A program made the translations under genes and the position numbers. The notes beneath the pieces were generated by a model that did not search any database, was not told the DNA's origin, and was given only the letters and a program-made list of their open reading frames with translations. A DNA stretch of 64,000 nucleotides from Psychrobacter sp. ANT_WB68 (GTDB taxonomy: Bacteria > Pseudomonadota > Gammaproteobacteria > Pseudomonadales > Moraxellaceae). Positions 37,327 to 46,716 of the stretch are shown here, one piece after another; position 1 is the first letter of the stretch, and each line of letters opens with the position of its first letter. The stretch lies in assembly GCF_008369115.1 (NCBI RefSeq), contig NZ_VOAZ01000003.1:558001-622000 (forward strand), given 5' to 3'.

Positions 37327-38208
37327 ATGTCAGAAGTAAAAGTATCTGCCAAAATGGTAAAAGAATTGCGTGACCGTACTGGTCTTGGCATGATGGAATG
37401 TAAAAAAGCGTTAGAAGAATCAAACGGCGATGTTGAAACTGCCATTGATAACCTACGCAAATCTGGTCAAGCGAAAGCAGCCAAAAAAGCGGGTAACATC
37501 GCAGCTGACGGCGCTATCATCATCGCTCAAGGCGACAGCAAAGCATTTTTGTTAGAAGTTAACTGCCAAACTGACTTCGTTGCAAAAGATGAAAACTTCA
37601 CGGCATTTGCAGAAAAAGTAGCAAATATCGCGCTAGAAAACAACGAGACTGACGTTGCAGCTATCTCTGCATTACCTTATGGCGGTGGTCAAACGGTTGA
37701 AGAAGCACGTGTATCTCTCGTACAGAAAATCGGTGAGAATATCCAAATTCGCCGTGTTGAAGTACTTGAAGGCGCTAACATTGCTGCATACCGTCATGGT
37801 CTACGTATTGGTGTTGTCGTGTCTTATGAAGGCGGCAGTGCAGACACGGGTAAAAACCTTGCTATGCACATTGCAGCATTCAACCCTGTAGCGGTAGATG
37901 ATGAAGACGTAGCGGCTGACGTACTAGCACGCGAAAAAGACATCATTGAAGCAAAAGCTCGTGAGTCTGGCAAGCCTGACAACATCGTTGAAAAAATGAT
38001 CGAAGGTGGCTTACGTAAATATCTAGACGAAGTCACTTTACTACGTCAGCCTTATGTTATGGATAATGAGAAAAAAGTTGGTGACGTATTAAAAGCTGAA
38101 GGCGTAAAAGTACTTGGTTTCAAACGTCTAGAAGTCGGCGAAGGCATCGAGAAGAAGCAAGAAGACTTTGCTGCTGAAGTTGCTGCTGCTCAAGCGGCTA
38201 GTAAATAA
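37327..38208 (+). CDS. tsf: Translation elongation factor Ts
   Basis: EF-Ts exchanges GDP for GTP on EF-Tu. The 293-residue protein has [20 protein letters not shown] (residues ~12-31), the UBA-like start, and the core motif [12 protein letters not shown] near 80-91, followed by the coiled-coil and C-terminal module. A ribosome-binding site AAAAGGTAAC precedes ATG. Codon bias resembles rpsB and ompA, as expected for high expression. A strong terminator follows. Confidence 0.98.
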   Translation: MSEVKVSAKMVKELRDRTGLGMMECKKALEESNGDVETAIDNLRKSGQAKAAKKAGNIAADGAIIIAQGDSKAFLLEVNCQTDFVAKDENFTAFAEKVANIALENNETDVAAISALPYGGGQTVEEARVSLVQKIGENIQIRRVEVLEGANIAAYRHGLRIGVVVSYEGGSADTGKNLAMHIAAFNPVAVDDEDVAADVLAREKDIIEAKARESGKPDNIVEKMIEGGLRKYLDEVTLLRQPYVMDNEKKVGDVLKAEGVKVLGFKRLEVGEGIEKKQEDFAAEVAAAQAASK

Positions 38209-38241
38209 GCTTATCAGCTGTATAAAACAAGTAGTATGAAT

Positions 38242-38278
38242 AAAAAAAGCCCGTTATTGATTTAACGGGCTTTTTTTT
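38242..38278 (+). terminator. Terminator after tsf
   Basis: Perfect 8-bp stem GCCCGTTA/TAACGGGC (38249-38256, 38263-38270), seven A before and eight T after. It faces the 3' end of the convergent transglycosylase gene and can work in both directions. Confidence 0.9.
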
Positions 38279-38326
38279 ATTTACTTTCAGAGGCTTAGCG
38301 ATTCATTTTGAGGTTAAATTTTAATC

Positions 38327-39145
38327 TTAGCGCAGTGCCAAATAAGCAGAATTGGCATAACTGGCGCTATTGGTATTGCTACTGGTGCCATAACTGACAT
38401 TTTGCATACCGCTACCGTTAGTGGTGCTAGTCGCATTACTGGCATTCATCGTTTTACCTGATAACGCTGAGTCATTTTTATATAAGCTATGATAACGGCT
38501 CATCACGCTTTTGACATAGTTACGGGTTTCTTTAAATGGCGGAATGCCGCCGTATTTATCGACGTTACCTTCACCCGCATTATAACCAGCAACAGCGTGC
38601 TCAACATTGTTGTTAAAGCGGCGCATCAGCCAAGCGATATATTTCGCTGAACCTTCGATATTATCGGCGGGATTCCACGGATTACTGACATTGAAGCGAC
38701 GGGCAGTTGCAGGCATCAGCTGCATCAAACCTTGGGCGCCAACAGGGGAGCGTGCATTGGGATTAAACGCAGATTCAGTATGCATCATGGCTTTCATCAG
38801 CGCAGGATCTACGCCATGACGCTCGGCAGAGGCACGGATATAGCTGTCGTAAGAGTTACGGCTGCCGCTACTGCTTGCAGTGCTGCTACCGTAGTCATAA
38901 TTGCTGTTACTGCCGTTACTACCATCATATATTTTAGAATCTTTATAGTAACTGACCTTCACTTTTTTAGTGAATTTATCAAAATTACCAGTAGGATTGA
39001 CGTTGGTGAGCAGTACTTGTCCGCCTTTGTCTTTGTAGATATACATATTACCCGCTTGAGCGGCGATAGGGAGGCTAGAGAGGGCAATAGCAGTAAGTAA
39101 AACGGGAGACAAGCAGCGTGTCATTAAGGGTGCAATATTTATCAT
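38327..39145 (-). CDS. Periplasmic lytic transglycosylase (SLT family)
   Basis: A 272-residue exported murein lytic transglycosylase. The signal peptide ends near AAQA (~residue 31). A short beta segment (MYIYKDKGGQVLLTN) resembles a DUF4124-like start, then a Ser/Asn/Gly/Tyr-rich linker. The SLT domain covers ~100-225 with catalytic Glu in MMHTESAFNPNARSPVGAQG, then GLMQLMPATARRF and AVAGYNAGEGNVDKYGG. The tail is Ser/Asn/Thr-rich. It cleaves peptidoglycan glycan strands to anhydro-muropeptides. The start at 39145 has no clear ribosome-binding site; ATG 39124 (MTRC) is an alternative. Confidence 0.88.
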   Translation of the reverse strand: MINIAPLMTRCLSPVLLTAIALSSLPIAAQAGNMYIYKDKGGQVLLTNVNPTGNFDKFTKKVKVSYYKDSKIYDGSNGSNSNYDYGSSTASSSGSRNSYDSYIRASAERHGVDPALMKAMMHTESAFNPNARSPVGAQGLMQLMPATARRFNVSNPWNPADNIEGSAKYIAWLMRRFNNNVEHAVAGYNAGEGNVDKYGGIPPFKETRNYVKSVMSRYHSLYKNDSALSGKTMNASNATSTTNGSGMQNVSYGTSSNTNSASYANSAYLALR

Positions 39146-39671
39146 AGGGTTATCACTTTTTATCGAGTAATAGCAAATTGCTTTGCCTATAAGCGCGTCA
39201 TATCGCGCGTCAAAGCGGTTATCGTGTTTGTAGGATTTTATATCGCCCGAATATGGCGCTATCTACGAATTCACGTCTAACAAAACCACTTGCAATAGAT
39301 ACAAAAAATAATAGTTGCTTACTATAACACAAAATAAGTTTTTCCCACATCTGAATGCGTGCACGCACAGTCAAAATGTTTTTTAATTTGTAAAAAAATC
39401 TGAATGAAATCAAGATAGTAATAAGGTAGAGGTTATCAACTGAACAATAATGCTAACGTTTTTGCTTTTATATTTTCTATAAAGACAATTAAGAACTGGC
39501 GCTAAAGGAGTCTATAAAAGGGTAATAACTTAGTTAAAAGTTAAAACCCATCAAGGATGACGGGCTTTAATATATTTGTCTATGATTGACTACAGCGCTT
39601 GTATTTAACGTTATCTAAAGAGACCCAAGCTTCTGTCTATGTAAAGCAGGCATTGATCTATTGATGCCAGT
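39146..39671. other. Intergenic region between the transglycosylase gene and lrgB
   Basis: 526 bp with no supportable gene. A hairpin near 39537-39572 (TTAAAACCC ... GGGCTTTAA, one mismatch, with inner CATC/GATG) could be the lrgAB 3' terminator. The transglycosylase promoter must lie in the left part. Confidence 0.4.
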
Positions 39672-40361
39672 TTATGCCGATAATGCAGTGATAAAGATAG
39701 GCACCCAGACGGCGGTAACCAAACCATTGACTGCTAAGCCAAAGGCGGCATAACGTCCAGCCGTATGACTGATTTGCCACGCTTCTACGGTGCCAAACGC
39801 ATGCGCTGCCAATCCAAGCGCTAAGCCTTTGGCGCGGTCATCCTCAATACCGCGAAATAAGAAACGCGCTAAAGTACCGCCAATGATTCCTGAGACAATA
39901 ATAATTAAGTTTGCCATTGCCAGCGGGGCTTTAATCAAATCTGCCACGCTTAGACCAATCGGCGTGGTCACTGAACGAGTGGCAAATGCCAAGATGCTCT
40001 CGTTACTGAGTGAAAACAGATACGCCAATGACATGGGTAGTAAGGCGCCAACCACACTAGCCAACGCCACAATCATGGTAAGCTTTTTGACCGGCAAACC
40101 TTTAAAATTCATCGCTGCCAAAGGTACGGCCAATAATACCGTCACATAGCCTAATAAGTGGTCAAATACGGGTTTTGCCACGCTGTAATAATGGTTGTAA
40201 TCCCACTGTAAAATAAACAAAAATAACAGCACCAATGCCAATGCCGTAATGACCATCGGCAACCACGACAGCTTGCGTGCGAGGACGCGTGCAATCACGT
40301 GGGCTGTCAAGGTTAATACTATTGCAGCAAGGGTTGCTGTAAACACACTATCAAAACTCAT
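39672..40361 (-). CDS. lrgB: LrgB/CidB family membrane protein
   Basis: A 229-residue integral membrane protein of the LrgB (YohK) family, partner of the holin-like LrgA. Members influence murein hydrolase activity, programmed lysis or export of pyruvate and glycolate-type metabolites. Multiple hydrophobic helices and the family motif SVTTPIGLSVADLI with LAAHAFGTVEA are visible. The start is ATG 40361; an upstream TTG at 40388 overlaps the lrgA stop. It lies 23 bp after lrgA, so the two form an operon. Confidence 0.88.
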   Translation of the reverse strand: MSFDSVFTATLAAIVLTLTAHVIARVLARKLSWLPMVITALALVLLFLFILQWDYNHYYSVAKPVFDHLLGYVTVLLAVPLAAMNFKGLPVKKLTMIVALASVVGALLPMSLAYLFSLSNESILAFATRSVTTPIGLSVADLIKAPLAMANLIIIVSGIIGGTLARFLFRGIEDDRAKGLALGLAAHAFGTVEAWQISHTAGRYAAFGLAVNGLVTAVWVPIFITALSA

Positions 40362-40384
40362 AATCGTTGCCTTGTCCCTACAGC

Positions 40385-40837
40385 TCAATGCTGTCCCTTC
40401 TGCTTGCTGGTCATATTCGTATTGTTATTATTAATATTGTCTATATCGCCGCTATTACTCAGAGAGCGATTGGCAAGGATAGCCAGTCCCCAAAGCGGAA
40501 TAAGCGTACTGATAATCATCGTGAGCATCACACCCCAAAACTCATCGCCCAATGCGAATAGCAGCAAGCCTGCACCCGCAGAAACCGGCAAAAAAGCAAA
40601 GCCGCTATCCACCAACAAGGTGTTGCTTGCTTGGGTGAGCCAATGAGGCAATCCTTTTACGAGTCGCCAGATAATCAGAATAACAAACATCGTTAGCAAA
40701 CCGACAATATTGGCCGCTTTTTCAATACCCGCCCATTGGCAAACAATGACTGCGGACTCACGAACCACCACGACCATTATCAACGTTAATATTAACGCCA
40801 TCCATAAAGGTATGTTGGAGGTAGAAGTAGACTTCAT
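40385..40837 (-). CDS. lrgA: LrgA/CidA family holin-like protein
   Basis: A 150-residue membrane protein with four hydrophobic helices, typical of LrgA/CidA (YohJ). The family motif area GFAFLPVSAGAGLLLF is clear. A short Asn-rich hydrophilic tail (DIDNINNNNTNM) is unusual compared with the family and is low-complexity. AGGA is 7 bp before ATG 40837; the longer frame from TTG 40843 is rejected. Together with lrgB it may tune autolysis. Confidence 0.87.
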   Translation of the reverse strand: MKSTSTSNIPLWMALILTLIMVVVVRESAVIVCQWAGIEKAANIVGLLTMFVILIIWRLVKGLPHWLTQASNTLLVDSGFAFLPVSAGAGLLLFALGDEFWGVMLTMIISTLIPLWGLAILANRSLSNSGDIDNINNNNTNMTSKQKGQH

Positions 40838-41131
40838 AAGCAATCCTAGTCAAGTCAGCTATAGCAAGAAGGGGTATAGGCGCTGATAAAAGCATATAGC
40901 GTTTAATGCTGATGCTATAAAAATAGCATTATTTACTATGGTTCACCGCATTCCTAACTGGGCACGTTGATAAACGAGCCTTATAGGTCAATATTCATCT
41001 GATACATTTAAACGGAGACATAGAGGCTGATTATATAGAGAGTAGGCAAACTAATAAAGCCCAGACGCGGATTGCAAGGATTAAGCGGTTTCGAAATGTC
41101 TCCTGTAAGAAATTCAAGGCACTGCACATGT
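40838..41131. promoter_or_regulatory. lrgAB promoter region with perfect inverted repeat
   Basis: Non-coding. ATGCTAT-AAAA-ATAGCAT (40912-40929) is a perfect 7-bp inverted repeat about 75 bp before lrgA and could be an operator. No regulator gene (LysR or LytTR type) is adjacent. The rest shows nothing clear. Confidence 0.35.
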
Positions 41132-41166
41132 AAAAAGGACGCTATCAAACAATAACGTCCTTTTTT
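41132..41166. terminator. Terminator after hflX
   Basis: Stem AAAAAGGACGCTAT/ATAACGTCCTTTTT (one mismatch), a short distance after the hflX stop on the minus strand. The T-run is 5-6 on each strand. Confidence 0.75.
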
Positions 41167-41203
41167 AATATTATTTAGATTACATGGCTGACAGCGATGC
41201 CGT

Positions 41204-42649
41204 CTAACTCTTCGAATCAGATTCTTGTACGGCGGAATTTAACGCTTCAAATTCAGTAAACGCATTTTCTTCCTCTGCCGTTAAAGATTCTTCCTCATGA
41301 TGACTATCATCTTCATCAATCTGCTCAAACTCTTCAAGTATCGGCATCAGCAGTGTTGCCTGTGCCAACGGCAAGACATCTAATGGTTTTAAATTGGCCT
41401 GACCCAATAGCTGCTTGAGCCTATCACTTGGCAGACGAATGGTTAAGCATTCATGACCGTTATCATCGTAGCTTTCTTCTAAAATCACCCCGAGCTCGTA
41501 CAAGGCGTTTTTTAATTGCCCTGCATGATAGGGTAGGGTCAAATCAAAGGTGGTCAAAGTGCCCGTTAATAGCTGCTGCACAGCAAGTGATAACTCTTCC
41601 ATGCCCAGATTTTCACGAGAAGAGACATAAACGCGATTCGGCTGACCTTCGCTGGCATAACCAATATGCACAGGCTCATCGGTCAAATCGATTTTATTAT
41701 AGACGTTGAGCACAGGCACATCATTATCAATTTCAGCTAAGACAGCTTTGACCGCCTCGATTTGCTCATGCATATCTTCACTGGAGGAGTCGATAACGTG
41801 TAGCAATAAATCCGCCTCTAGTGTTTCTTCTAAGGTCGCATGAAAAGATTCAACCAACTCATGTGGTAGATGACGGACAAAACCTACGGTATCAACCAGT
41901 ACCACGCGTCCAACCCCTTGCCAGTCTAAACGACGTAACGTCGGGTCGAGCGTGGCAAATAATTTATCCGCAGCGTAGATATTTTCATCAACCAAGCGAT
42001 TGAACAGTGTTGATTTACCGGCATTGGTATAACCAACGAGCGAAATAGTTGGGACATCTGATTTTTGGCGACGTGCTCGTCCTTGGGCGCGTGTCTGTCT
42101 GACCTTCTCGATTCTACTTTTGAGCTGAGCTACCCGCACTTGCAGCAAACGGCGATCGGTTTCAAGTTGGGTTTCGCCGGGTCCACGTAGACCAATACCA
42201 CCCTTTTGGCGTTCCAAATGCGTCCAACCACGCACCAAACGCGTCGATAAGTGATTCAATTGCGCAAGCTCAACTTGCAGTTTACCCTCATAAGTACGGG
42301 CACGCTGAGCAAAAATATCTAAAATTAAGCCTGTGCGGTCAAGGACGCGGCATTGTACCAGTGCTTCAATATTACGCTCTTGTGATGGCGATAAATTGTG
42401 ATTGAAAAGGACGATATCAGCGTCGTGTTCGCGCACCAATTCTGCTATTTCTTGTGCTTTACCGCTGCCAACAAAGTATTTGGCATCAGGACGTGCACGT
42501 GAGCCTGTGACGAGTGCCAAGCGATCGGCACCTGCCGAATCTGCAAGTAGCTCAAATTCGTTCAGATCGTCGGGATCTTGAATTTGGCGAATGTCTAAAT
42601 GTACTATAATGGCGCGCTCGCCACCTTCATGTCTTTCAAAATATTCCAA
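41204..42649 (-). CDS. hflX: Ribosome-splitting GTPase HflX
   Basis: HflX binds and splits stalled or stressed ribosomes. The 481-residue protein has the N-terminal HflX domain (LVTGSRARPDAKYFVGSGKAQE in two parts, FNHNLSPSQERNIE), RGPGETQLETDRR, G1 GYTNAGKST (~205-213), G3 DTVGFVRHLPHELVESF, G4 NKID, and an acidic C-terminal tail of about 45 residues. The start is TTG 42649: the frame closes just upstream, no usable ATG exists nearby, and AGGTGA is 6 bp before it. In E. coli hflX follows hfq, but no hfq is present here. Confidence 0.95.
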   Translation of the reverse strand: MEYFERHEGGERAIIVHLDIRQIQDPDDLNEFELLADSAGADRLALVTGSRARPDAKYFVGSGKAQEIAELVREHDADIVLFNHNLSPSQERNIEALVQCRVLDRTGLILDIFAQRARTYEGKLQVELAQLNHLSTRLVRGWTHLERQKGGIGLRGPGETQLETDRRLLQVRVAQLKSRIEKVRQTRAQGRARRQKSDVPTISLVGYTNAGKSTLFNRLVDENIYAADKLFATLDPTLRRLDWQGVGRVVLVDTVGFVRHLPHELVESFHATLEETLEADLLLHVIDSSSEDMHEQIEAVKAVLAEIDNDVPVLNVYNKIDLTDEPVHIGYASEGQPNRVYVSSRENLGMEELSLAVQQLLTGTLTTFDLTLPYHAGQLKNALYELGVILEESYDDNGHECLTIRLPSDRLKQLLGQANLKPLDVLPLAQATLLMPILEEFEQIDEDDSHHEEESLTAEEENAFTEFEALNSAVQESDSKS

Positions 42650-43128
42650 AGAGTATCACCTATGTCATTAAGTAAATAGATGGCGGTTATCGATTTATTA
42701 ACTGTCGATATAGCCTTCGTATGACCCTCTACATGTGGTCTTCTCACTTGATATTAAAGCGTATTAACGCAATTAACCATGCTTTTATGTTACAGCGTCT
42801 ATTGGTCAATATTATTTGTTGGTAAGCATTTCGAGGTTGAATGCGTGTGAGGTTTTCGGTTAAAAGTTATTATCGTTAATGCCAGTGATTTTAGCTATGC
42901 TGCTCTGCACTTTAAAACCGATACCACCCTACTAACGTATTGATCTTATTTTGAGCGCACGCTATTAACAAAAGCCACTCATAACTCAGTGAACAAGTCG
43001 TCACTGAGTAAATAAATTTTGTTATACTCATGACGCTTGTTTACGAGATATAATCATACGTTTTTTAAGCAAAAGCTTTTTAATCAGTAATTTTTTAACC
43101 CATAAGTTTTTAACCACGAGGGACACAG
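42650..43128. other. Divergent hflX/plsC-like intergenic region
   Basis: 479 bp with no gene. Its right part holds the palindrome and promoter of the acyltransferase gene, listed separately. hfq, the usual hflX neighbour, is absent. Confidence 0.5.
42984..43028 (+). promoter_or_regulatory. Operator-like palindrome overlapping acyltransferase promoter
   Basis: ACTCAGTGA/TCACTGAGT (42984-42992, 43001-43009, 8-nt spacer) is a perfect 9-bp inverted repeat. TGTTATACT (43020-43028) is an extended -10 just downstream, so the right half-site overlaps the -35 position. The geometry fits a dimeric repressor (TetR-like) site; the regulator is not visible in the window. Confidence 0.5.
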
Positions 43129-43929
43129 ATGAGCCAATCTAAGTCAGGCTTTTCACTCAAACAGCAATTAGGTCGCGGCAAACAAATCGCTGGTATGACT
43201 ACCACTATCGCTGGCGGACTACGCGCCGCCCAACGTATCGGGGCATTTAAACAGCCACCACGTGAAAAACTGCCGCGCTACATCCAAGCTTTCTGCCGTA
43301 AAATGGCAGGCTCTTTTGGTGTCAAGGTCGTGGCAGTTGAGCGTGTAGAGCAACACCACGGTTTATGGGTTTCCAACCATGTGTCATGGATGGATATCCC
43401 AGTAGTGGGTACGGTGAGCCCTGCTTTTTTCTTATCAAAAGCTGAAATCGGCGATTGGCCAATATTTGGTAAGTTGGCTCATGCCGCAGGGACGGTATTT
43501 ATCGAGCGTGGTTCCGGCGATGCAGGCACGGTCGCTGCCCAAATTGCCAATTTTTTAACCAAGGGCTTTTCGGTTATCTTTTTTCCAGAAGCGACCACCA
43601 CTGATGGTAAAAAAATTAAGCGTATCCACGGCACTTTATTACAAGCAGCGATAGATGCTGACGTGCCAGTGCGCCCGCTTGTGATTGCTTACGTGAATAA
43701 AGACGGCACCTTGAGCGAAGCGTTACCTTATTATGGCAAGCTCACGATGAAACAAAGTCTAAAAAAGGTGCTTGACAGCAAAGATGTTACTGCCTTTGTA
43801 TTACCGCTTGAGCCGATAGATCCCAAAGGCTTGAACAAAAGCGAGCTGACCAATTTATTACAAGCACAGATGCAGAAAGGCTTGGCTGAATTACATTCGC
43901 GCGTATTAACGAAAGCCGCTAAACCATAA
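43129..43929 (+). CDS. 1-acyl-sn-glycerol-3-phosphate acyltransferase (PlsC family)
   Basis: A 266-residue membrane-associated acyltransferase that adds the second fatty acid in phospholipid synthesis, or a close lipid acyltransferase. The HX4D motif is NHVSWMD (~83-89), followed by FLSKAEIGDWPIFGKLAHAAG, FIERG and FFPEATTTDG, where the usual EGTR-type block III reads PEATTT. PVRPLVIAY follows. The N terminus is basic without a clear helix. PlsC, OlsA-like or lysophospholipid remodelling roles are all possible. The strong palindrome at its promoter suggests regulation. Confidence 0.86.
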   Translation: MSQSKSGFSLKQQLGRGKQIAGMTTTIAGGLRAAQRIGAFKQPPREKLPRYIQAFCRKMAGSFGVKVVAVERVEQHHGLWVSNHVSWMDIPVVGTVSPAFFLSKAEIGDWPIFGKLAHAAGTVFIERGSGDAGTVAAQIANFLTKGFSVIFFPEATTTDGKKIKRIHGTLLQAAIDADVPVRPLVIAYVNKDGTLSEALPYYGKLTMKQSLKKVLDSKDVTAFVLPLEPIDPKGLNKSELTNLLQAQMQKGLAELHSRVLTKAAKP

Positions 43930-43989
43930 GTCAGTATAAAGTATAAAACTGTTTGAGATAGAAAAAGCTCAATAGCAAACGTAATCATA

Positions 43990-44035
43990 AAAAAGGCGCA
44001 AATCTTAGTAATCATACTAAGGTTTGCGCCTTTTT
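43990..44035. terminator. Bidirectional terminator between acyltransferase and aldo/keto reductase genes
   Basis: A long stem of about 20 bp (AAAAAGGCGCAAA-T-CTTAGTA with its complement TACTAAG-G-TTTGCGCCTTTTT), loop ATCA, between convergent genes. Confidence 0.88.
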
Positions 44036-44105
44036 CTTTGCTATATCAATACTGGCTTCTCAGTTTATGGAAACCTAAAAAACATCAGACTATGATCACG
44101 GAAAA

Positions 44106-45146
44106 TTACGGCGACGGATTAGGGTGCTGCGTATGTACCGCCTCTATAGCCGCTAGGACGTCTAAGCTTAAGGTTAAATTGATACTGTCGATGTTAGATT
44201 GAAGCTGCTCAGTGGTGGTCGCTCCAATGATATTACTGGTGACAAACGAGCGTGAATTGACAAAGGCTAATGCCATTTGTGCCATATCCAAACCGGCATC
44301 TGCGGCAATTTTGGCGTATAGAGCGGTGGCTGCTTTTGCTTCTTCATTGGTATAACGGGCAAAACGGTCATACATCGTTAGGCGCGCGCCAGTAGGACGC
44401 TTACCGTCAAGATATTTGCCAGACAGTACGCCAAAGCCGAGCGGCGAGTAGGCGAGCAAACCGACCTTTTCACGATGGGCAATTTCTGCCATGCCCACTT
44501 CATATAAGCGGTTTAGTAAATTATAAGGATTTTGCACCGTGATAGGCGCGATTAAGCCATTTTTATCTGCTTCCCATAGATAGCGCATTAAACCCCAAGC
44601 AGTATCGTTTGATAAGCCATAAGCACGGATGCGACCTTTTTTAATCTCGTCATTTAATGCTTGGATGGTTTCCAAAAAAGGCGTCAAATCATCTAGCGGT
44701 TGTGCTGCCATCTCTTCAGTATAACCGAGCTGGCTGAAATAGTTCGTCTGGCGCTCAGGCCAGTGTAGTTGGTAAATATCGATATAATCGGTCTGCAAAC
44801 GCTCAAGATTGCCATCGATGGCGTTACTAATGTGTTCAGCATTAAAACGCGTCTGACCATCACGTAAAAAATCCATCGGTGACATTTTGCTGGCAAGAAT
44901 GACCTTGTCGCGCTGTTTGGTCTTGTTAAACCAAGTGCCCATAAAGCGTTCGGTGTCGCCTTGCTTGTCTTTATCGGGCGGAGAGGGATACATCTCGGCG
45001 GTATCCCAAAAGTTTACGCCTGCGCTAAGCGCCATATCCATCTGTGCATGCGCATCGCTTTCGCTATTTTGCTGTCCCCACGTCATTGTCCCTAAACAAA
45101 TTTTGGAGACTTTTTCATTGAGTTGTGGCAGTGTTTGGTATTGCAT
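44106..45146 (-). CDS. Aldo/keto reductase (Tas-like)
   Basis: A 346-residue NADPH-dependent aldo/keto reductase with a TIM-barrel fold. Catalytic tetrad positions are readable: Asp and Tyr in NFWDTAEMYP (~46-55), Lys in VILASKMSP, and His in DIYQLHWPERQ. Later come YGLSNDTAWGLMRYL, LAYSPLGFGVLSGKYL and SNIIGATTTEQLQSNI, the typical Tas/YajO arrangement. The substrate is unknown. AAGGAC lies 7 bp before ATG. Confidence 0.9.
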   Translation of the reverse strand: MQYQTLPQLNEKVSKICLGTMTWGQQNSESDAHAQMDMALSAGVNFWDTAEMYPSPPDKDKQGDTERFMGTWFNKTKQRDKVILASKMSPMDFLRDGQTRFNAEHISNAIDGNLERLQTDYIDIYQLHWPERQTNYFSQLGYTEEMAAQPLDDLTPFLETIQALNDEIKKGRIRAYGLSNDTAWGLMRYLWEADKNGLIAPITVQNPYNLLNRLYEVGMAEIAHREKVGLLAYSPLGFGVLSGKYLDGKRPTGARLTMYDRFARYTNEEAKAATALYAKIAADAGLDMAQMALAFVNSRSFVTSNIIGATTTEQLQSNIDSINLTLSLDVLAAIEAVHTQHPNPSP

Positions 45147-45187
45147 TTTTCGGTCCTTTTCAATTTCTATAAACAGCTATTTTTATA

Positions 45188-45685
45188 CTACATCAGTTTG
45201 ATACCGGTGACGCCCGGTGGGGTGACTTGGAATATTTTCACTTTAAAGAGCACAGATTGACCGGCAAGCGGATGGTTAAAATCGACTTCTACTTCATCGT
45301 CATTAATAGCGCTGATGGTACCGGGCAGGGTGTTTTTACCTTTGTCTTCAAACTCGACCAGCATGCCGATTTCAGGATTGTCAGCGACTAAGGCAAATTG
45401 GGCGCGACTAAAATGCTGGATGTTATCAGGATTCCACTCACCAAATGCTTGCTCAGGCTCAAGGTGAGCGCTACGCGTATCACCAGCGCGCAGGTTCATC
45501 AGCACTTGCTCAAAGCCTGGCAATAAGCTCTCATCGCCAATCGTCAGCGTCACGGGCGCATCACGGTTAAAGGTTGAATCAATCATCGTACCGTTTTCTA
45601 GCGATACTTCAAAATGCAGCTTAACGAGGCTGCCATGGGTGATACGTATATTTTCATTAGGCGTAATAAATTGGGAGTCGGTCAT
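45188..45685 (-). CDS. fkpB: FKBP-type peptidyl-prolyl isomerase (FkpB/SlpA-like)
   Basis: A 165-residue cytoplasmic FKBP of the SlyD/FkpB group, a proline isomerase and folding helper. Seen are VKLHFEVSLENGTMIDSTF (~22-40), PVTLTIGDESLLPGFEQVLMNLRAGD (in parts), and the insert-in-flap domain with VEFEDKG, then NHPLAGQSVLFKVKIF. In E. coli fkpB follows lspA; here ileS-lspA is 2 kb away and separated by two plus-strand genes, so that linkage is broken. The start is supported by AGGT. Confidence 0.88.
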   Translation of the reverse strand: MTDSQFITPNENIRITHGSLVKLHFEVSLENGTMIDSTFNRDAPVTLTIGDESLLPGFEQVLMNLRAGDTRSAHLEPEQAFGEWNPDNIQHFSRAQFALVADNPEIGMLVEFEDKGKNTLPGTISAINDDEVEVDFNHPLAGQSVLFKVKIFQVTPPGVTGIKLM

Positions 45686-45830
45686 CGTAAAAGCTACCTA
45701 TTGCTGGAGTCAGAGAATAATTAAAAATAATGTCGCAAATGATAAGTTATCTGAGAAAGGTTGTAAGCCTAAATAGTGTAACGCAAATAGTGTAATATAT
45801 TTGGCGAATCTAAGAGAGAGCGAAGTATTT

Positions 45831-46502
45831 ATGGCAAAACCGATGACAAATAAACAACAAGGTCATGTTAAAAAATGGCAGGACGATAAAGGTTTTGGTT
45901 TTATTGAAACGGAAGCGGGTGAGTCGGTGTTTTTTCATGTCAGCGCGTTTAAAGCTCAGCGTCGCCCCGAAGTTGGCGAGCAAGTGGTCTTTAGCGTTGG
46001 ACAAGACAATCAGGGTCGCTTGCAGGCAAGAGATGTGCAAGAACTCAGCTTTGTGCAACAAAAAATGGCGCAAAAAAATAGCCAAATTCGTCAGCGAAAT
46101 CACAAACGCAGCGCCCAAGCAGAGTTTGAAGCAGGACAAAAGAAACGCTTGTTTCTTGGTGTTGGCTTTTATGGGGTTCTAATTTTATTGGTGGTCATGA
46201 ATAAGTTAAGCTGGCTGGTACTTACTTGGTACGCCGTATTAGGAATTATAACCTATGCGATATATGCCAAAGACAAAGCCGCTGCCCAAAGTGGCGCTTG
46301 GCGTACACCTGAATCAACTTTGCATCTGTTAAGTGCGCTTGGCGGCTGGGTCGGTGCAATGGTGGCGCAAACCTACTTGCGGCATAAGTCACAAAAGCCT
46401 GAGTTTCGCATTGTGTATTATTTAACCGTTATTATTAACTTGGCAGGGCTGTTGTTTATATTGGCGGGTGGTGGATTAGAAGTTTTGAAAGAATTTTTTT
46501 AG
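45831..46502 (+). CDS. Cold-shock domain fused to DUF1294 membrane domain
   Basis: A 223-residue two-part protein. The N-terminal cold-shock domain (~8-75) has KWQDDKGFGFIETEAGESVFFH, an RNP1-like motif spread over KGFGFIE and VFFHVSA. A basic Gln/Lys/Arg linker follows, then a DUF1294 membrane domain with three to four helices (VGFYGVLILLVVMNKLSWLVL, and LSALGGWVGAMVAQTYLRHKSQKP in parts). It may tie nucleic-acid binding to the membrane, but the function is unknown. The start is ATG 45831; the frame from TTG 45801 has no ribosome-binding site. Confidence 0.82.
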   Translation: MAKPMTNKQQGHVKKWQDDKGFGFIETEAGESVFFHVSAFKAQRRPEVGEQVVFSVGQDNQGRLQARDVQELSFVQQKMAQKNSQIRQRNHKRSAQAEFEAGQKKRLFLGVGFYGVLILLVVMNKLSWLVLTWYAVLGIITYAIYAKDKAAAQSGAWRTPESTLHLLSALGGWVGAMVAQTYLRHKSQKPEFRIVYYLTVIINLAGLLFILAGGGLEVLKEFF

Positions 46503-46716
46503 ATCGATTTTCGGAGATGGCTTAATAAGATTGTGGATAGTTGGCATAATAGGATTTGAATTGCCTCCTCAAGTTAAAATAGATAAGATTGACTAAATAA
46601 TAGTCTACTAGTCACTGATAAATGACAATAGGCGTTTTTATTATTGTTATGATGCTTGAAGAGTGAATAAAACCATTTGACTACCTAACCCATAAACAAT
46701 TTTAAAGAGGAAGATA

